A stretch of 64,000 nucleotides of DNA from Cannabis sativa (taxonomy: Eukaryota; Streptophyta; Magnoliopsida; Rosales; Cannabaceae), in contig NC_083602.1 in NCBI RefSeq assembly GCF_029168945.1, forward strand, positions 73,242,600-73,306,599, in the 5' to 3' direction. The notes under the pieces were generated by a model. It made no database searches and was not told where the DNA came from. It saw nothing but the letters and a program-made list of their open reading frames with translations. The translations under genes were made by a program, and so were the position numbers. The first letter of the stretch is position 1. Every line of letters begins with the position of its first letter. Positions 12,810-26,744 of this stretch are shown in pieces.

Positions 12810-14700
12810 TGTTGGAAATTATTTTACCAGAATCTTAGATCTACTCACAAGTATGTTTATTAACATCCTAAATAAGAACTTTCTAAAACGATAAATTAAA
12901 CACATATAAAGTTTAAGAAACCTTACATTGGGTGCAGCGGAATAATATGACTCCTTCCGTTCAGATATCTAGCCCTTGATTCCTTTCTGTAGCAGAGCAT
13001 TATCAATATCTGAACCTGGATCTCTTTCTCTGAATCTTTGATGCTGAAACTCCTTTGCTGATGATCTTTCTTCACGATCTTCCTCACTATGATTGAGGTA
13101 TTACTTGATGTGTGTGGGCACTACTCATACACTAAGGATTTCGAAATTATCAAGGAAGAAGAGAGAGAGTGGTCAGCTAAAGATAGGGAGAGAGAAGGCT
13201 CAGTTTTTCTGAATAGAAAAAGTCAGAAGAAAAGTATATGTTTTCTGAAGCCTTCACTATCTATTTATAGCATTCCACTAGGGTTAGATTTGAATTATAT
13301 GGCATTAAAATAATGAAAAAATCAATTTAAAACACAACAATAGGTGGCCGGCCATACACTAATGGATTGGGCCTTGGGCTTTGCAATTTTGCAATTTTAC
13401 CACCTTTTGTATCTGATTTTCTCAAAAATGCCAATTTCCTAATTCAATCATTTAAATGCCAATTCTAACTATTTAATAACTATAAATAATTATTAAATAA
13501 TATTGTCATTTATCATATTTATTAATTGAACCATACAAAGTATCATAATTAACAAATATGCCCCTATAAACTCTTTCTTTACAATTTCGCCCTTACTTAG
13601 TGAAAATTTCACAAATAGACATAGTCTAATTCGTGAATTATAATTGATTAATCAAAACCAATTACATGAGTCTTACAAGCAATATTATCTCAACTAGTGG
13701 GGGGACCATGGGTCTATATAACCGAGCTTCCAATAAGTAGATCAAGAATTTAGCACTAAAATTCACTAACTTATTAATTCTTCGTTGAATCCACGCATAG
13801 AACTTAGAATTGCACTCTCAGTATATAGAATGCTCTATATGTTCCACCATATAGACACATCATTAGTTATCCATTGTTATAATCCTAATTTGATCAATGA
13901 TCCTCTATATGAATGATCTACACTGTAAAGGGATTAAATTACCGTTACACCCTACAATGTATTTATTCCTTAAAACACTTGACCCCGTATAAATGATATT
14001 TCAGCTTATGTGAAATGAGTACTCCACCATTTATGTTCGTTTGGTCAAGCTCGAAGGAGATCATCCTTTGCTTACTATTCGCCAGATAGAAGCTATAGAT
14101 TCCATGTTTATGCTAGCGCTCCCACTCAATTGCACTACCGTGTTCCCAAAATGTACGTATCACCCTGACCTAAAAGTAGGCTTAACTAACAAATCAAAGA
14201 ACACGAATAGCCTTTCAAGATTGAGCCTAATCATAACAGGATTAAGAACATTTGATCTAGGATCAACTAGGCGATATTGACTTGAATAGATATTACGGTA
14301 AGTTTAATAAATCTAAGTCAAAGTTCAATATCGGTCCCTTACGATGCATACTCCATGCATCCAACCTGAGCTCTACTTTAACCAATGTTCTGGAAAGAAC
14401 ATAGTATTTCTCCAAATACAAGTAAACTCTGTTGTAGATTATCATATCAGTAAAACCCTATGTCTGATAAATCTAGGAAAACTTTATTCACATAGTCATG
14501 TTTACTTTCCAATGTGTTGACGGCACAATAAACAGGATCAAGTATGTGAAAAGGGTTTCAGATGAATTTATACATTATGTACATATAATCATGAAATAAA
14601 TCATGTGAACCATGCAACATTAAATGTTATTTCTGATCTATATTAATAAGTAAATCTGATTATATTGAAATGAGTTTTATTTAGGGCATAAAACCCAACA
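12810..14700 (-). repeat. 5' LTR of N
   Basis: 1,891 bp, uninterrupted, and nearly identical to 4463-6353. It carries the promoter that would transcribe N leftward, with a TATA box at 13262-13269. Confidence 0.95.
13262..13269 (-). promoter_or_regulatory. TATA box in N 5' LTR
   Basis: The minus strand reads TATAAATA, in the sequence GCTATAAATAGATAGTG. The same box lies at equivalent places in the LTRs of B (24236-24243) and D (61307-61314). Confidence 0.6.
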
Positions 14701-14838
14701 GTTTAATGGTGGATTAGGTGGCTGCCATGAATAGGTGACACCTAGCTAAGTTGATTTCAGCAAGGAAAATAGATTTTCCCAACCATTTACTTCATTTAGT
14801 GAAATTAAGAAAAACCAAAAAAATTGAAGAACAACTCT

Positions 14839-14955
<117 letters not shown>

Positions 14956-15381
14956 AGGCAGCTAGAACAAGGGGAAGGGGCTGTGATTTTCTTGTGTTTC
15001 AGCCAAAGATTCAAGGGGAAATCAAACTAAGGTAAGCTCTAGCAACTCCTAGCCCTAATTCTTGAATTTAAGCTTAGGTTGAGTATGTGAAATTGAATTT
15101 CAGGGGCTGTTAGGTTTTGAAATGTTTAGGGTTCGAATTCTAGAGTTAGTTTGAGTTGATTTAAGTTCCTAGCAGCTGGTTTTGATGCTTGATGTTAGTT
15201 CTAAGCAAGCTTGAGTTTTGAAACTCAAGCTTTGAGCTTTAATGGCAACTTGAATTATAATGGTTTGTTCTGTGAATTGCTGGCTGGAATATGTTGTTTA
15301 TGCCCTAATTAGGTACTCTGGAAGGTTTCATTGCATTTGGTGGAGAATTGAGCATTGAATGAAAAGTTTGGGGAAAACTGG

Positions 15382-15433
15382 TGCAAACCGGCTAGCCGGT
15401 TTGCAGTGCCACAAAAACCGGCTAGCCGGTTTT
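15382..15433. repeat. two long perfect palindromes in S
   Basis: A 24-bp perfect palindrome with core ACCGGCTAGCCGGT spans 15382-15405, and a 20-bp one with the same core spans 15414-15433. Their centres are 30 bp apart. Confidence 0.9.
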
Positions 15434-16461
15434 GGCAGGGTTCCCCGAGCCTTTCATTTTCTCAATTTTTGCCATTTCGATGCCTCGGTTGGGTGTTTCC
15501 CCATTTCCAGAGTTAAAATAACTCATTAAGAATATAACAGAACCTAGGGTTTCGGTTTTGAGTTTCCCGGGATTAGGGTTTTAATTCATGTGACTTACCC
15601 GGTTTCAATATATGATTAGGGCATCCATCTAGCACGAGAATTCCGTTCAGGTCGGCCAACACACTTGAATTTGGAAAACAGGTAAGAACTGTGTATAATG
15701 TATGATGTGATTATCTGAATGTATGTATGTGTTAATATGTATACATGCTTATTTGTTGTGATTCATACACTACCAACACTTGTACGGTTGCGGTACGGAG
15801 TGCATTGGTAATGTGTATGATGTTTGGAAGTACGTCATGGTGTTACCAGCACTTGTACGGGAAGGTATAAGGTGTTTGTGGTACAACACTTGATAGTACT
15901 CAAGGTGCGGTCATACCCTACCTACACTAGTACGACGGTATACTGAGTGCATGTGGTACATGGTACATGGTCGTATCCTAGTTAGAACGTTCATACTCAT
16001 CTGTTAAGCTCTGTAAATAGGTGTATGGGCGCCTATTTACAGGTCGGAAATTATATGATATGTTATATGCATTTCTTACTGAGTCTATTGACTCACAGTT
16101 TCTTCTTCCTTGTGTAGGTAAAGGAAAGGCGAAGGCTGAACAGGAGTGAACCTGAGCTCAGATGGGATTGTACATGTCAAAGCAGCGCGACCTGGAGTGT
16201 TCGGTCTCGGGACATCTGGGGATCTTATTTTGATAGTCGCTGTGCGACCTGTAACAGTTATATATTTTGGAATGTTAACTTTTAAAAGTTTAAAAACGGG
16301 ATCCCGATATATGTAAATATTTTATTACATTTCAAAGTTTAATAATTAGTATAAAAGTTTTAATTTGACACGTTTTTCGAGAAAATTCTTTGATTAGCAA
16401 AGACTGCACTATAATTGAAAAATCACTGTAGCGTGCCTTAGCATTAGGGCGTTACATTAGC

Positions 16462-17041
16462 GCTCCCACTCAATTGCACTACCGTGTTCCCAAAATGTAC
16501 GTATCACCCTGACCTAAAAGTAGGCTTAACTAACAAATCAAAGAACACAAATAACCTCTTGAGATTGAGCCTAATCATAACAGGATTAAGATCATTTGAT
16601 CTAGGATCAACTAGGCGATATTGACTTGAATAGATATTACGGTAAGTTTAATAAATCTAAGTCAAAGTTCAATATCGGTCCCTTCCGATGCATACTCCAT
16701 GCATCCAACCTGAGCTTTACTTTAACCAATGCTCTGGAAAGAACATATCATTTCTCCAAATGCAAGTAAACTGTGTTGTAGATTATCATATCAGTAAAAC
16801 CCTATGTCTGATAAATCTAGGAAACTTTATTCACATAGTCATGTTTACTTTCCAATGTGTTGACAGCACAATAAACAGGATCAAGTATGTGAAAAGGGTT
16901 TCAGATGAATTCATACATTATGTATATAATCATGAAATAAATCATGTGAACCATGCAACATTAAATGTTATTTCTGATCTATATTAATAAGTAAATCTGA
17001 TTATATTGAAATGAGTTTTATTTACGGCATAAAACCCAACA
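16462..17041 (-). repeat. 3' LTR of B, second part
   Basis: Continues the LTR from 4057 after S. It begins with GCTCCCACTCAATTGC, which in intact copies directly follows TTAGC, and ends CCCAACA at 17041. It is followed by the polypurine tract at 17042-17056. Confidence 0.92.
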
Positions 17042-17059
17042 AACTCCCACTTGCACTAA

Positions 17060-19860
17060 TATAAAACAAAATGTGCATTTCAAATAATTTCAACACCTTG
17101 ATATACAAATCAAGTGTAGTAGTAATAAACTCCTCGTAATAGGATCTGAAAGGTTGAATTAAACACAACCTTTTCTCCACCATCACTCTTCCTTTAATCA
17201 CAAAATCATTGATAATGTGAAATTCCTCTCTATATGTCTACTCTCTTGGGATACTGGATTCTATACATACCTTTGGCAACTACTTTTGGTTAATAAGGAA
17301 ATTAACACTAGTAGTTTAGGCAATTTAGAATGGTGCCAAAAATGTATAGAACTTTTCTTAGACTGAATAAGTACCTTTCCTGCAACTTTAACATTCAGTC
17401 CCTTTCTGGTAGACCTAGAGACTTCAGATAGGTTTTTACAATTCTCCAAAATCACTATTCCACCCCCAGAGTAATCACCATCTTATCAGAAGATTTTCTA
17501 GCACAAAGGCAAATTTCGAAATCTGATGTGGTGTAGTCTAAGAGTTTTAAACACACCCTTATAGACTAACATATAGTTCCTCTTCTTTATCTTAAGATTT
17601 ACTTGATTGTCTTCCAATGTTCTTCTCCTGGATTAATCTGATACCTACTCATTACTCCCACTCAACAGCAGGTGTCTGGTCTAAGGCATACAAAAGCATA
17701 TCTAAGACCTCTCACTGTTGATTTAAGAAATTCTTTCATGGCTTTATCTTTTCTGGAATAGTTGAGATTTTTCCTTAGATAAATAAAATCTATGTCTAAG
17801 AAGTTGTGAAGCTTCTATAGATTGCCATTAGAAAGAAAATGCTTCAGCATCTTACTAAAGTAAGTTGCTTGCATTAGAGTAAGTAATTACCAGGTATACC
17901 ACAAGCCCTAGGTTTAGATAAACTCAAACCTATAGTACTAGGAACAGGAAGTTTTGTTAAGTCCATTGAACAGACTTATAAACGCAAATTTCCTTTTATG
18001 TCCTTGTAATAGAAAAATTTAGGTTACTCCATGTGAATGGATTAAACCATAGCTCTATTGGCTTTTTCTTCTTAGTTTCTTATCTTGACAATCCATTACT
18101 TGTTTAAACTCACAATGGATTTTAATCACTAGTGTCTCCCAAGTCATAAGAAGGTGAGTTCCTAGAAACTCTCCCACTACGACAACGTACCGTGAATTAT
18201 GTCGAAGAAAACTAAATGGTATTGATCTCTTCGGTTGTGACAAGACAACAGAGGCAGTGGGATCATCATATGTCAAATAAGATTATAGAACACATTTGGA
18301 ATCAAGAAAAATATCTCTTTTATTTGCTACTTTATTTTCAGACTTAGTCATTTTCTTAGAAAAGTAGTGTTTGTTTAAACAAACACTTTCTTATCTACTG
18401 ACTATGGGATGGTCCACCCCTAATCACTTAGAATAGCTAACAAAACATGGTTAACAGTTCTAGCTTTTCTTAAGATTTTGATTAGGTCATCCATGAATCT
18501 AGTAATGATTTACATTAAGTATACAAGCATTACATCATTCTGAAATTGTATTACCATAGAAGGATTTAGGCAACGACTAGTAACTAATCATCAATATGCA
18601 ACTCGAAATTTCTGGGGAGGTAAGTTTGGATATAATTCAAAAATCAAATTAATGATCTTTGAACTGCATATCTACTAACTATTTCTCCACCCCTATCAGT
18701 TCGCAAAATCTTTAACCACTTACCTTAATGGTTTTCCCCATTGCTAGAAATTATTGAAATTTTTTCAAACATTTCAAATTTCTTTGCCTAACGTATAATC
18801 TAGAGTGATCGTTTTAAGAATACAACGAAAAACTCATATCCACCCCTGAATGTACATCCATTTGCGAATGAGATGAACTACTTTCAGTGGATATAGGCAT
18901 ATTAACTCTTTGTAGAGATTGATCTTGTCAAATCCACTATGAACAAGATACAAATGCCATAGATTAATAAAAAATGTGGTTGTGTTTTTGATGACTTAGG
19001 TATAGTTACATCAAAGAGTTCTTAGAATAGTGCAAGTGGATCCTGGTCACAGAATACTAAACTCATATTCCATACAGTTTGAATCCATTAATAGAAGATG
19101 GATATTAAACACTTGGAAAGTGTAACTGTATTGCTTCCTGGAAATAGAAATTTAAGAAAATTTCTGTTTGGATTCTAAAATTAAAGTCAAAGACTTAAAT
19201 TCAACCAAATATAATGAGTAATTCTATCTTGGACCACAACTACTAAGATAAATCTAAGTCTGATTTGCCCATACAAGTAGGAGATTTCTAAGATTGAGGA
19301 TTTATATCAATTGGGAATAGAATTTCGGGATTATAATCATATGCGTCATTTAATTTCTTAAGAGAAAATATAGAATGACATGAAATGATTTATAGACCAT
19401 TCATCCAATGATATGTTATTGAGCTAATTCAAAATGAATAAGCTAAGAGGAATTTAGGATAATTTCGTTGTTTAAATAAGAATCCAACGATGCTTCAATT
19501 AGCGAAAGTCAAAGTAATCTTATTTATATAATCTTCTTGTTTCATATCGTAAAAATACTAGTCTAAGGTGTCATCAATTGATGAACAGCTAGATGTCGCA
19601 TATACAATATTTATCTTTTGAGATCTAACACTATTATGTATGTCTAATGGTGAAAATCCATTAGGGATTTATCTCATTAGATAAACAAACCAAGTTAGAC
19701 CAACAATGAAGATTCGAAATTAAACTACAACTTAATAACAGAAAATAACATGGTTCAATATAAATTCATACATAATTCCGAAATTATTAAACATATAGCA
19801 AGTAGGAATGACAAGTGAAAATACTAAAACATACAAATCTAAATAATTTCCAAGGTTTTC
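17060..19860 (-). pseudogene. decayed copia pol relic in B
   Basis: Co-linear with 6370-9110 in N and equally interrupted. The longest frames (17261-17455, 18055-18276) are short remnants. The piece at 18055-18276 matches the relic at 7302-7547 and, more distantly, the integrase-to-RT linker of A. It has small private indels relative to N (for example extra bases near 19345-19375), as expected for two independent copies of one defective master. No protein expected. Confidence 0.82.
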
Positions 19861-22113
19861 AACAAACTGATATCAGTGTCGCGTTTAGGCGAGAGTCAAA
19901 GTTACCATTCATTGAATAGAGTTGTCAGCTCATCTAAAATGTTAAACATTCTAGCAACCTTTTATTCGATCAAGATTGGAATTCAGCGTTGTCCCGTTTA
20001 GGCGAGAGTCAAGGCAATTCTATCTTATGAGCTTCCACCATTGTTTCATAATTTGCAAGTCAAATATGGTCGCCACCATTAGGGTGATCCATACCATATA
20101 AAACACTTACAAACTACTTATCTTTCGAGATTAAACGGTACGAAATTGCTAATGAACGTTCCTCCATTAGGGAGGATTACTCACTAAAACAAACACGATG
20201 TAAAACCAACAATGGAGATCGAATATCTTAATAATAAAGCTCATTATTTAAAGAGAGGTATTTTTTCTTTGATTCTCTTTATTTAATCTATTTATTTTAA
20301 ATATATATTTATTTAATTAAAATTTCCAATTTAGAATGAAAAAATTCTAAATATAAATTTTAATTTAATATTTATAAATTTTACTTAGATGGATATGAAA
20401 ATAATATGAATTATTTCCATCTTAGTAATAATTTCCAATAAATATTTTGAAAAATATTCAATTTAAGTTGTTACAAAAGTAATTTAAATTAATTTACAAC
20501 TCAAATTTAATTTTCTATAAATATATACTGCATTTCGAAAAAATTAAAGTATTTAAGAATACCATTTTCGAAAATGCATGTTAAAATAAAAATAAATCTT
20601 GGAAAAATTATTCTAATTTAATGTTGGCCCATAATTAATTAATAAAATTAATTTACAACAAAAAATATAATTTTCCTATTTAATTAAATATATAAGAAAA
20701 ATTTCAAATATTTAAGTATGATGATGAAAATCAACTTAAATATTAATTTTCTATTTAATTAAATACACTAGAAAAATACTTCAAGCAAACACAGATAATA
20801 TCTATCTAGATTTTCCTTTGACTAATTAATTTTGTAATTAAATATATTTTACTTCATTTATTTTAATTAATCATTAAATGAAAAAATCATTGATTAAAGT
20901 TGGTCCAAAATTAAAATAAATAATTTACAATTTTAATCTATTTTTCAAATAAAATTCAAAATTCCAGCATTTAAGAAATGCAATTTCGAAATTTGATTAA
21001 TGAAATAAAGAAAAAATATATTTTGAAAATTATTTAAATTTAGTTAAAAAAATAAATTTCAACTAAAAATAATTTTCTATTTAATTAAGTGTCATGAAAA
21101 TGAAATATTTAAGTATCATGATGAAAATCAACTTAGATATTTAATTTCAAATTAATTAAATGTATTAAATTTAAGAAATAAATAATTAAGTGTAGAGAAG
21201 GCTTAATTATTAATCTCTAGTTTAGTACTAGGAAAAATATACTTAAAATAAATTGTACCAAAATTAATTATTTAAATAATTAATTTCACAATGTATAATA
21301 TTTTCCTATTTAATATTAGAAATAATAAGTAGTCTAGAAATAACTATCTAGAAAATATCTTATTTGACTAAGTATTTTTTCCACAAAATTTGAAAAAATT
21401 ATCTAATTTAAGTTGTATTAGAAAAAAAAAATCTAGAACTTAAATATTTTCAAATTTAAATTTAATTAAATATCAAAAATTAAGTTGTAACCACTTAATT
21501 TGAATATATTCCATTTTAAGATATTCGAAAAGATATTAACTTAAAAAAAATATCTAAAGAATCTTAATAACCAATGCCTAAAATTCCTCAACTTAATCTT
21601 GAAATTTTAAATCCAAAAGATATTCAGATTTAAGTTGATTAGTTAGAGATAACTAAATATCAACTTAAATAGGAATATTTAATGAAAAATTTAAATTAAG
21701 CTTCAGAAAGAATCTAGATGGTTATAATTCTATATTTAATTAAATACAAGAAAATACATATAGTTTAGCTTAGAATATAAAATTCTTTAAACTATGGTTT
21801 TCTTAAATTAATTTCAAAATAAATGAAATTAATTATGTTGCTAATCAATTTTATTAGGTTAAACTAGTTTAATTAACCTAGTACAGTTATTCAAATCAGG
21901 CAAATGAGCCTTCACAATTGGGGTAGTTCATGTGAGAGGGTGCTGGGTTCAGTATGTCGTACCCACTACTATGGCTCCCAACTCTCACACAAGGCCTAAA
22001 AGAGAGGAATTTAACCATAAAATGAACAACTGTTATCAATTGAATAGGCCCAAAAAAAAAAAAAAAACTAAATGGGCCTAAATAAAATCTATCAAGAACT
22101 ATGATAATTTATT
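19861..22113 (-). other. B leader, distal part
   Basis: Non-coding and co-linear with 9115-11390 of N. The twin motif is at 19878-19899 and 19991-20012, an AT-rich tract at 20290-21880, and the conserved motif block with GCTGGGTTCAGTATGTCGTA at 21942-21965. Confidence 0.75.
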
Positions 22114-22404
22114 GGGAAATTTACATGGTATACTAACTTTTGCCATTTTTTTTACAAAAATACTGCCAGGCGGAATTTTTTACTTTTTTACTGTATTTTT
22201 TTATAAGTTTCATACTGCAGTATACTGTGTTAAGTTTTCACTGGTGTTCTACTGGTGTTTTACTAGTGTTCTAATGTTGTTTTGAGTTGTTCTGCTTTGT
22301 GTTTTACTGGTGTTTTATAAAAACACAGTATTTTTGAAAAGATTTTCGTGTGACAGTATTTTTGTAAAAATTAACCCAAATTCCAGTATTTTTGTAAGTT
22401 TCCC
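22114..22404. mobile_element. MULE-type MITE, 291 bp
   Basis: It starts GGGAAATTTACA and ends TGTAAGTTTCCC, terminal inverted repeats of 12 bp with one mismatch. It is flanked by the 9-bp duplication TAATTTATT (22105-22113 and 22405-22413). Element N has the same locus without the insertion (ATAATTTATTTTAGC near 11384). A 9-bp duplication and these ends point to the Mutator superfamily. It has no coding capacity; the interior repeats CTGGTGTTTTACTGGTGTT-like words. Confidence 0.9.
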
Positions 22405-22413
22405 TAATTTATT

Positions 22414-23758
22414 TATCAAGAACAACCTATATGCATCTATAATGAAATTAAACACATAGGCTCACACAGGCACACATTGGATGGATCCTATCATGTTGCT
22501 AGGTCATACACAGATGAAAGAAGATTGTAAATATACCTGTTACAAATTATTGACTTGACCGAGGGAGCCATCAGATCATTAGATCTAGCAAAAAGTTAAC
22601 CATGGCTATTTGCAATCAAGCAATAATAGGTTTTGAAAACTTACAAACAAGCTAAAACATACACTCCTGCAACAAGGTTAGCTGGATAGTTGGATGTAGG
22701 ATTTATTTAATTTTAAATAAATAATTTCGAAAAAAAAATAATTTATTAAATAAAAAAAATATTTTCGAAAAATTTAAAAATTAAAAAAAAATCGAAATAT
22801 TTTAAAAAAAATTTAAATTAAACCTACAATTTTGAAAAATTAGGTTTCAACCAACCTAAATATCATTTCAAAATTTGCTAACTACTTTTAAAAATTAAAT
22901 GTTATTTTATAAATAAAAATTAAATAAAAAATTAAAAAAGATAAATGAATATCTTTTTCAGATTTTAAATGTAATTTAAATAAATAAATTAACAAAATTT
23001 AAAAGTTAGCAAAATATCTTACATCTATTTAAAATTACATGATTATAGTTATCTTATTTTAAATTTAAATAAGGTCAAATTATTTAAAAAAAGATTTAAT
23101 TTAAAAATTTAAAATTTGACCTTAAATTTAAAAATAAGATAAGATATAATCAAATTTAAAAATAAGATAGATAATTAAGCAAAAAAGATAGATATTTACT
23201 ATTTTTAAATTCAAATTACACTAATATCATGAATTAAATTTAAAAAATATTAAATAAATTAATTATGATAATTAGAATTGAATTAGGAATAGTAAATGTA
23301 TAAATACAGAACTACACAAAAAATCAGAAGTTAATTCCATGAAAAAGCATGAAAAAACTAAGAAAAACGAAAAAATTGCGAGCTGTACGGACAGTATGCC
23401 AAGCATACTGTCCATGGGCGCGCTAGGGGCTACATGGGCGTGTAACCTCGGCGTAGGGGGCTGCTAGCAGCCTCTCCGTGCGTGCACGTGCCATGTTGCT
23501 CAACCCCGATTTTTTTGAAACTTCAAAAAATCATAACTAATTCAAATTAATTTGAAATTGAGTTCTGTAAAAAAGTAACTTGCTTAATTGTTTCCATACT
23601 ATCCAATAAAAATAATTCCAGAAACAGATATTCAATTATTTTTCACGAAAATTCACAAACATCAATCAATCATCAAATAACACTCAATACAACATGATAC
23701 CATCCAAAACATCAAACAATCGTTTTAAAGTCCAAATTTCTTGCAAGCAAATCAATTA
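22414..23758 (-). other. B leader proximal to the primer site
   Basis: AT-rich and non-coding, except for a GC-rich island at about 23381-23510. The island contains a stem of 11 bp with a 3-nt loop (GGACAGTATGC, CAA, complement) at 23389-23413 and the perfect 14-bp palindrome GGCTGCTAGCAGCC at 23459-23472. Confidence 0.75.
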
Positions 23759-23775
23759 CCATGGCTCTGAGGCCA
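23759..23775 (-). other. primer binding site of B
   Basis: The minus strand reads TGGCCTCAGAGCCATGG, identical to that of N, two bases inside the 5' LTR. Confidence 0.75.
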
Positions 23776-23777
23776 GT

Positions 23778-25671
23778 TGTTGGAAATTATTTTACCAGAA
23801 TCTTAGATCTACTCACAAGTATGTTGATTAACACCCTAAATATGAACTTTCTAAAACGATGAAATAAACACATATAAAGTTTAGTAAACCTTACATTGGG
23901 TGTAGCGGAATATAATGACTCCTTCCGTTCAGATATCTAGCCCTTGATTCCTTTCTGTAGCAGAGCATTATCAATATCTGAACCTGGATCTCTTTCTCTG
24001 ATTCTTTAGTGCTGAAACTCCTTCTTGTTGAAAGTCTTTCTTCATGATCTTCCTCACTATGATTGAGGTATCACTTGCTGTGTGTGGGCACTACTCTCAC
24101 ACTAAGAATTTCGAAATTCAAGAGGGAAGAGAAAGAAGAAGTGGCGGCTAAAGATAGGGAGAGAGAAAGGCTCAGGTTTTTCTCTGAAGGAAAAACAGAA
24201 AATTTAAGTGTAATTTTCCTGAAGCCTTCACTATCTATTTATAGCATTCCACTAGGGTTAGGCTTGAATTATTTGGCATTAAAATAATGAAAATATCAGT
24301 TTAAATTCCCTACAAAAGTGGCCGGCCTTATACAAGTGGATTTGGGCCTCACTTTTTGCAATTTTGCAGTTTTATCTTTTCTGCATCTAATTTTCTCAAA
24401 AACACCAATTTTCTAATTCAACCATTTAAATGCCAATTCTAACTATTTAATAACTATAAATAATTATTAAATAATATTGTCATTTATCATATTTATTAAT
24501 TGAACCATACAAAGTATCATAATTAATAAATATGCCCCTAATAACTCTTTCTTTACAATTTCGCCCTTACTTAGTGAAAAATTCACAAATAGACATAGTC
24601 TAATTTGAGAATTATAATTGATTAATCAAAACCAATTATATGAGTCTTACAAGCAATATTATCTCAACTAGTGCGGGGACCATGAGTCTATATAACCGAG
24701 CTTCCAATAAGTAGATCAAGAATTTATTACTAAAATTCACTGACTTATTAATTCTTCGTTGAATCCACGCATAGAACTTAGAATTGCACTCTCAGTATAT
24801 AGAATGCTCTATATGTTCCACCATATAGACACATCATTAATTATCCATTGTTATAATCCTAATTTGATCAATGATCGTCTATATGAATGATCTACACTGT
24901 AAAGGGATTAGATTACCGTTACACCCTAAAATGTATTTAATCCTTAAAACACTTAACCCCGTATAAATGATATTTCAGCTTATGTGAAATGAGATCTCCA
25001 CCATTTATTTTCGTTTGGTTAAGCTCGAAGGAGATCATCCTTTACTTACTATTCGCCAGATAGAAGCTATAGATTCCATGTTTATGTTAGCGCTCCCACT
25101 CAATTGCACTACCGTGTTCCCAAAATGTACGTACCACCCTGACCTAAAAGTAGGCTTAACTAACAAATCAAAGAACACGAATAGCCTCTTGAGATTGAGC
25201 CTAATCATAACAGGATTAAGATCATTTGATCTAGGATCAACTAGACGATATTGACTTGAATAGATATTACGGTAAGTTTAATAAATCTAAGTTAAAGTTC
25301 AATATCTGTCCCTTCCGATGCATACTACATGCATCCAACTTGAGCTTTACTTTAATCAATGCTCTGGAAAGAACATAGCATTTCTCCAAATGCAAGTAAA
25401 CTCTGTTGTTGATTATCATATCACTAAAACCCTATGTCTGATAAATCTAGGAAACTTTATTCACATAGTCCTGTTTACTTTCCAATGTGTTGACAGCACA
25501 ATAAACAGGATCAAGTATGTGAATAGGGTTTCAGATGAATTCATACATTATGTATATAATCATGAAATAAATCATGTGAACCATGCAACATTAAATGTTA
25601 TTTCTTATCTATATTAATAAGTAAATCTGATTATATTGAAATGAGTTTTATTTAGGGCATAAAACCCAACA
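23778..25671 (-). repeat. 5' LTR of B
   Basis: 1,894 bp from TGTTGGAAAT to CCCAACA, uninterrupted. TATA box on the minus strand at 24236-24243. It closely matches the split 3' LTR, with more differences than between N's LTRs, so B is the older of the two. Confidence 0.93.
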
Positions 25672-25676
25672 ATTTG

Positions 25677-25912
25677 AGCATGGAAACAGGACTAAAAGTT
25701 TCCTCATAGTCCACACCTTCTCTTTGGGTATAACCCTTGGCTACAAGTCTAGCTTTAAAAGTTTCGACTTCGCCTCCAGCGCCTCTTTTCTTCTTGTAAA
25801 CCCACTTACATCCGATTGGATGATAGTCATCAGGTGCGTCTACATATTCCCAGACTTTGTTCTTTTTCATGGAATCCATTTCTGAATCCATGCCGGTTGA
25901 CCATCGTTTTTG
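25677..25912 (-). pseudogene. copia reverse transcriptase, N-terminal part (element A)
   Basis: The minus-strand frame shows the start of Ty1/copia [25 protein letters not shown] and the [13 protein letters not shown] block, which ends at the insertion site of B. The next residues of the domain are found at 2738 and leftward. It is in the same frame as the integrase region to its right, separated by a single in-frame TAA at 25913-25915. Confidence 0.88.
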
Positions 25913-26744
25913 TTACGGACTAGCCATTGCCTGTTTATAAGTTAATGGGTCGTCATTAATACCGTCACCAACGACCATATTGATTTCACCATCCAAGTCA
26001 TAACGAGCTGGTTTTGTGAAAACCCTCCCACTACGACGAGGAGCGGTGATCTTCTGAACAAGAACTTTGGTAGTAGTTTTCTCAGTAGGTTCGACTGAGG
26101 GAGTGGGATTATCCTCTTTTTGAGTGGAAGAGGACGGAACAATGGAAGGAGTTATATCTGAAAGCATTTCCTCCAACACTACTTTACTTTGTGGTTTGAA
26201 ATTCTTAATATAGTCATCTTCAAGGAAAGTGGCGTTTGTGGAAACAAACACTTTATCATCCTTGCGACTAGAAAATAGTCCACCCCTAGTCTCTTTAGAA
26301 TTTTCGACAAACATGCAAACTTCAGTTCGTGATTCAAGTTTGCCATCTTTCTTTCTTAAGACACGAGCAGGGCACCCCCAGATTCTATAATGGCGTAAGC
26401 TAGGTGTACGACCATTCCATAGTTCTAAAGGTGTCTTAGGGATTGATTTAGATGGAACAACATTTAGAATGTCGGTTGCCATCTGAATCGCATATCCCCA
26501 GAAGGACGTAGGTAGAGTTGAATAACTAAGCATGGACCTAACCTTTTCCAAAAACGTGCGATTCCGTCTTTCTGCAACTCCATTTCGCTGTGGAGTGCTA
26601 GGGGCGATTAATTGGGATTCAATGCCTAGTTCGATCAAATGATCTTTGAACTGCATATCCATATATTCTCCACCCCTATCAGTTCGCAAGATCTTTAACG
26701 TTTTACCTAATTGGTTTTGAGCCAATGCTTGAAATTCCTGAAAC
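25913..26744 (-). pseudogene. copia integrase core and linker (element A)
   Basis: The minus-strand frame encodes the second half of the Ty1/copia integrase: LRTDRGGEY with the second catalytic Asp, then APSTPQRNGVAERRNRT with the catalytic Glu, the SFWGYAIQMA and LEKVRSMLSYS segments, and a low-complexity linker ending in the APRRSGR-type motif common ahead of copia RT. The frame is offset by one base from the first half of integrase, the shift lying near 26744 in a segment that looks to have lost one base. It ends at the stop 25913-25915. Confidence 0.88.

Larger units (their letters stand above)
4463..14700 (-). mobile_element. Non-autonomous Ty1/copia element N
   Basis: A complete 10,238-bp element in minus orientation with identical-length LTRs of 1,891 bp (4463-6353 and 12810-14700), flanked by GTTTA (4458-4462 and 14701-14705). 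By eye I found eight differences between its LTRs, so it is a young insertion. The internal region (6354-12809) has no intact reading frame. It contains a decayed pol homologous to that of A and co-linear with the one in B, followed by a long AT-rich leader. Primer binding site and polypurine tract are present, so it was competent for reverse transcription if enzymes came from elsewhere. Confidence 0.95.
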
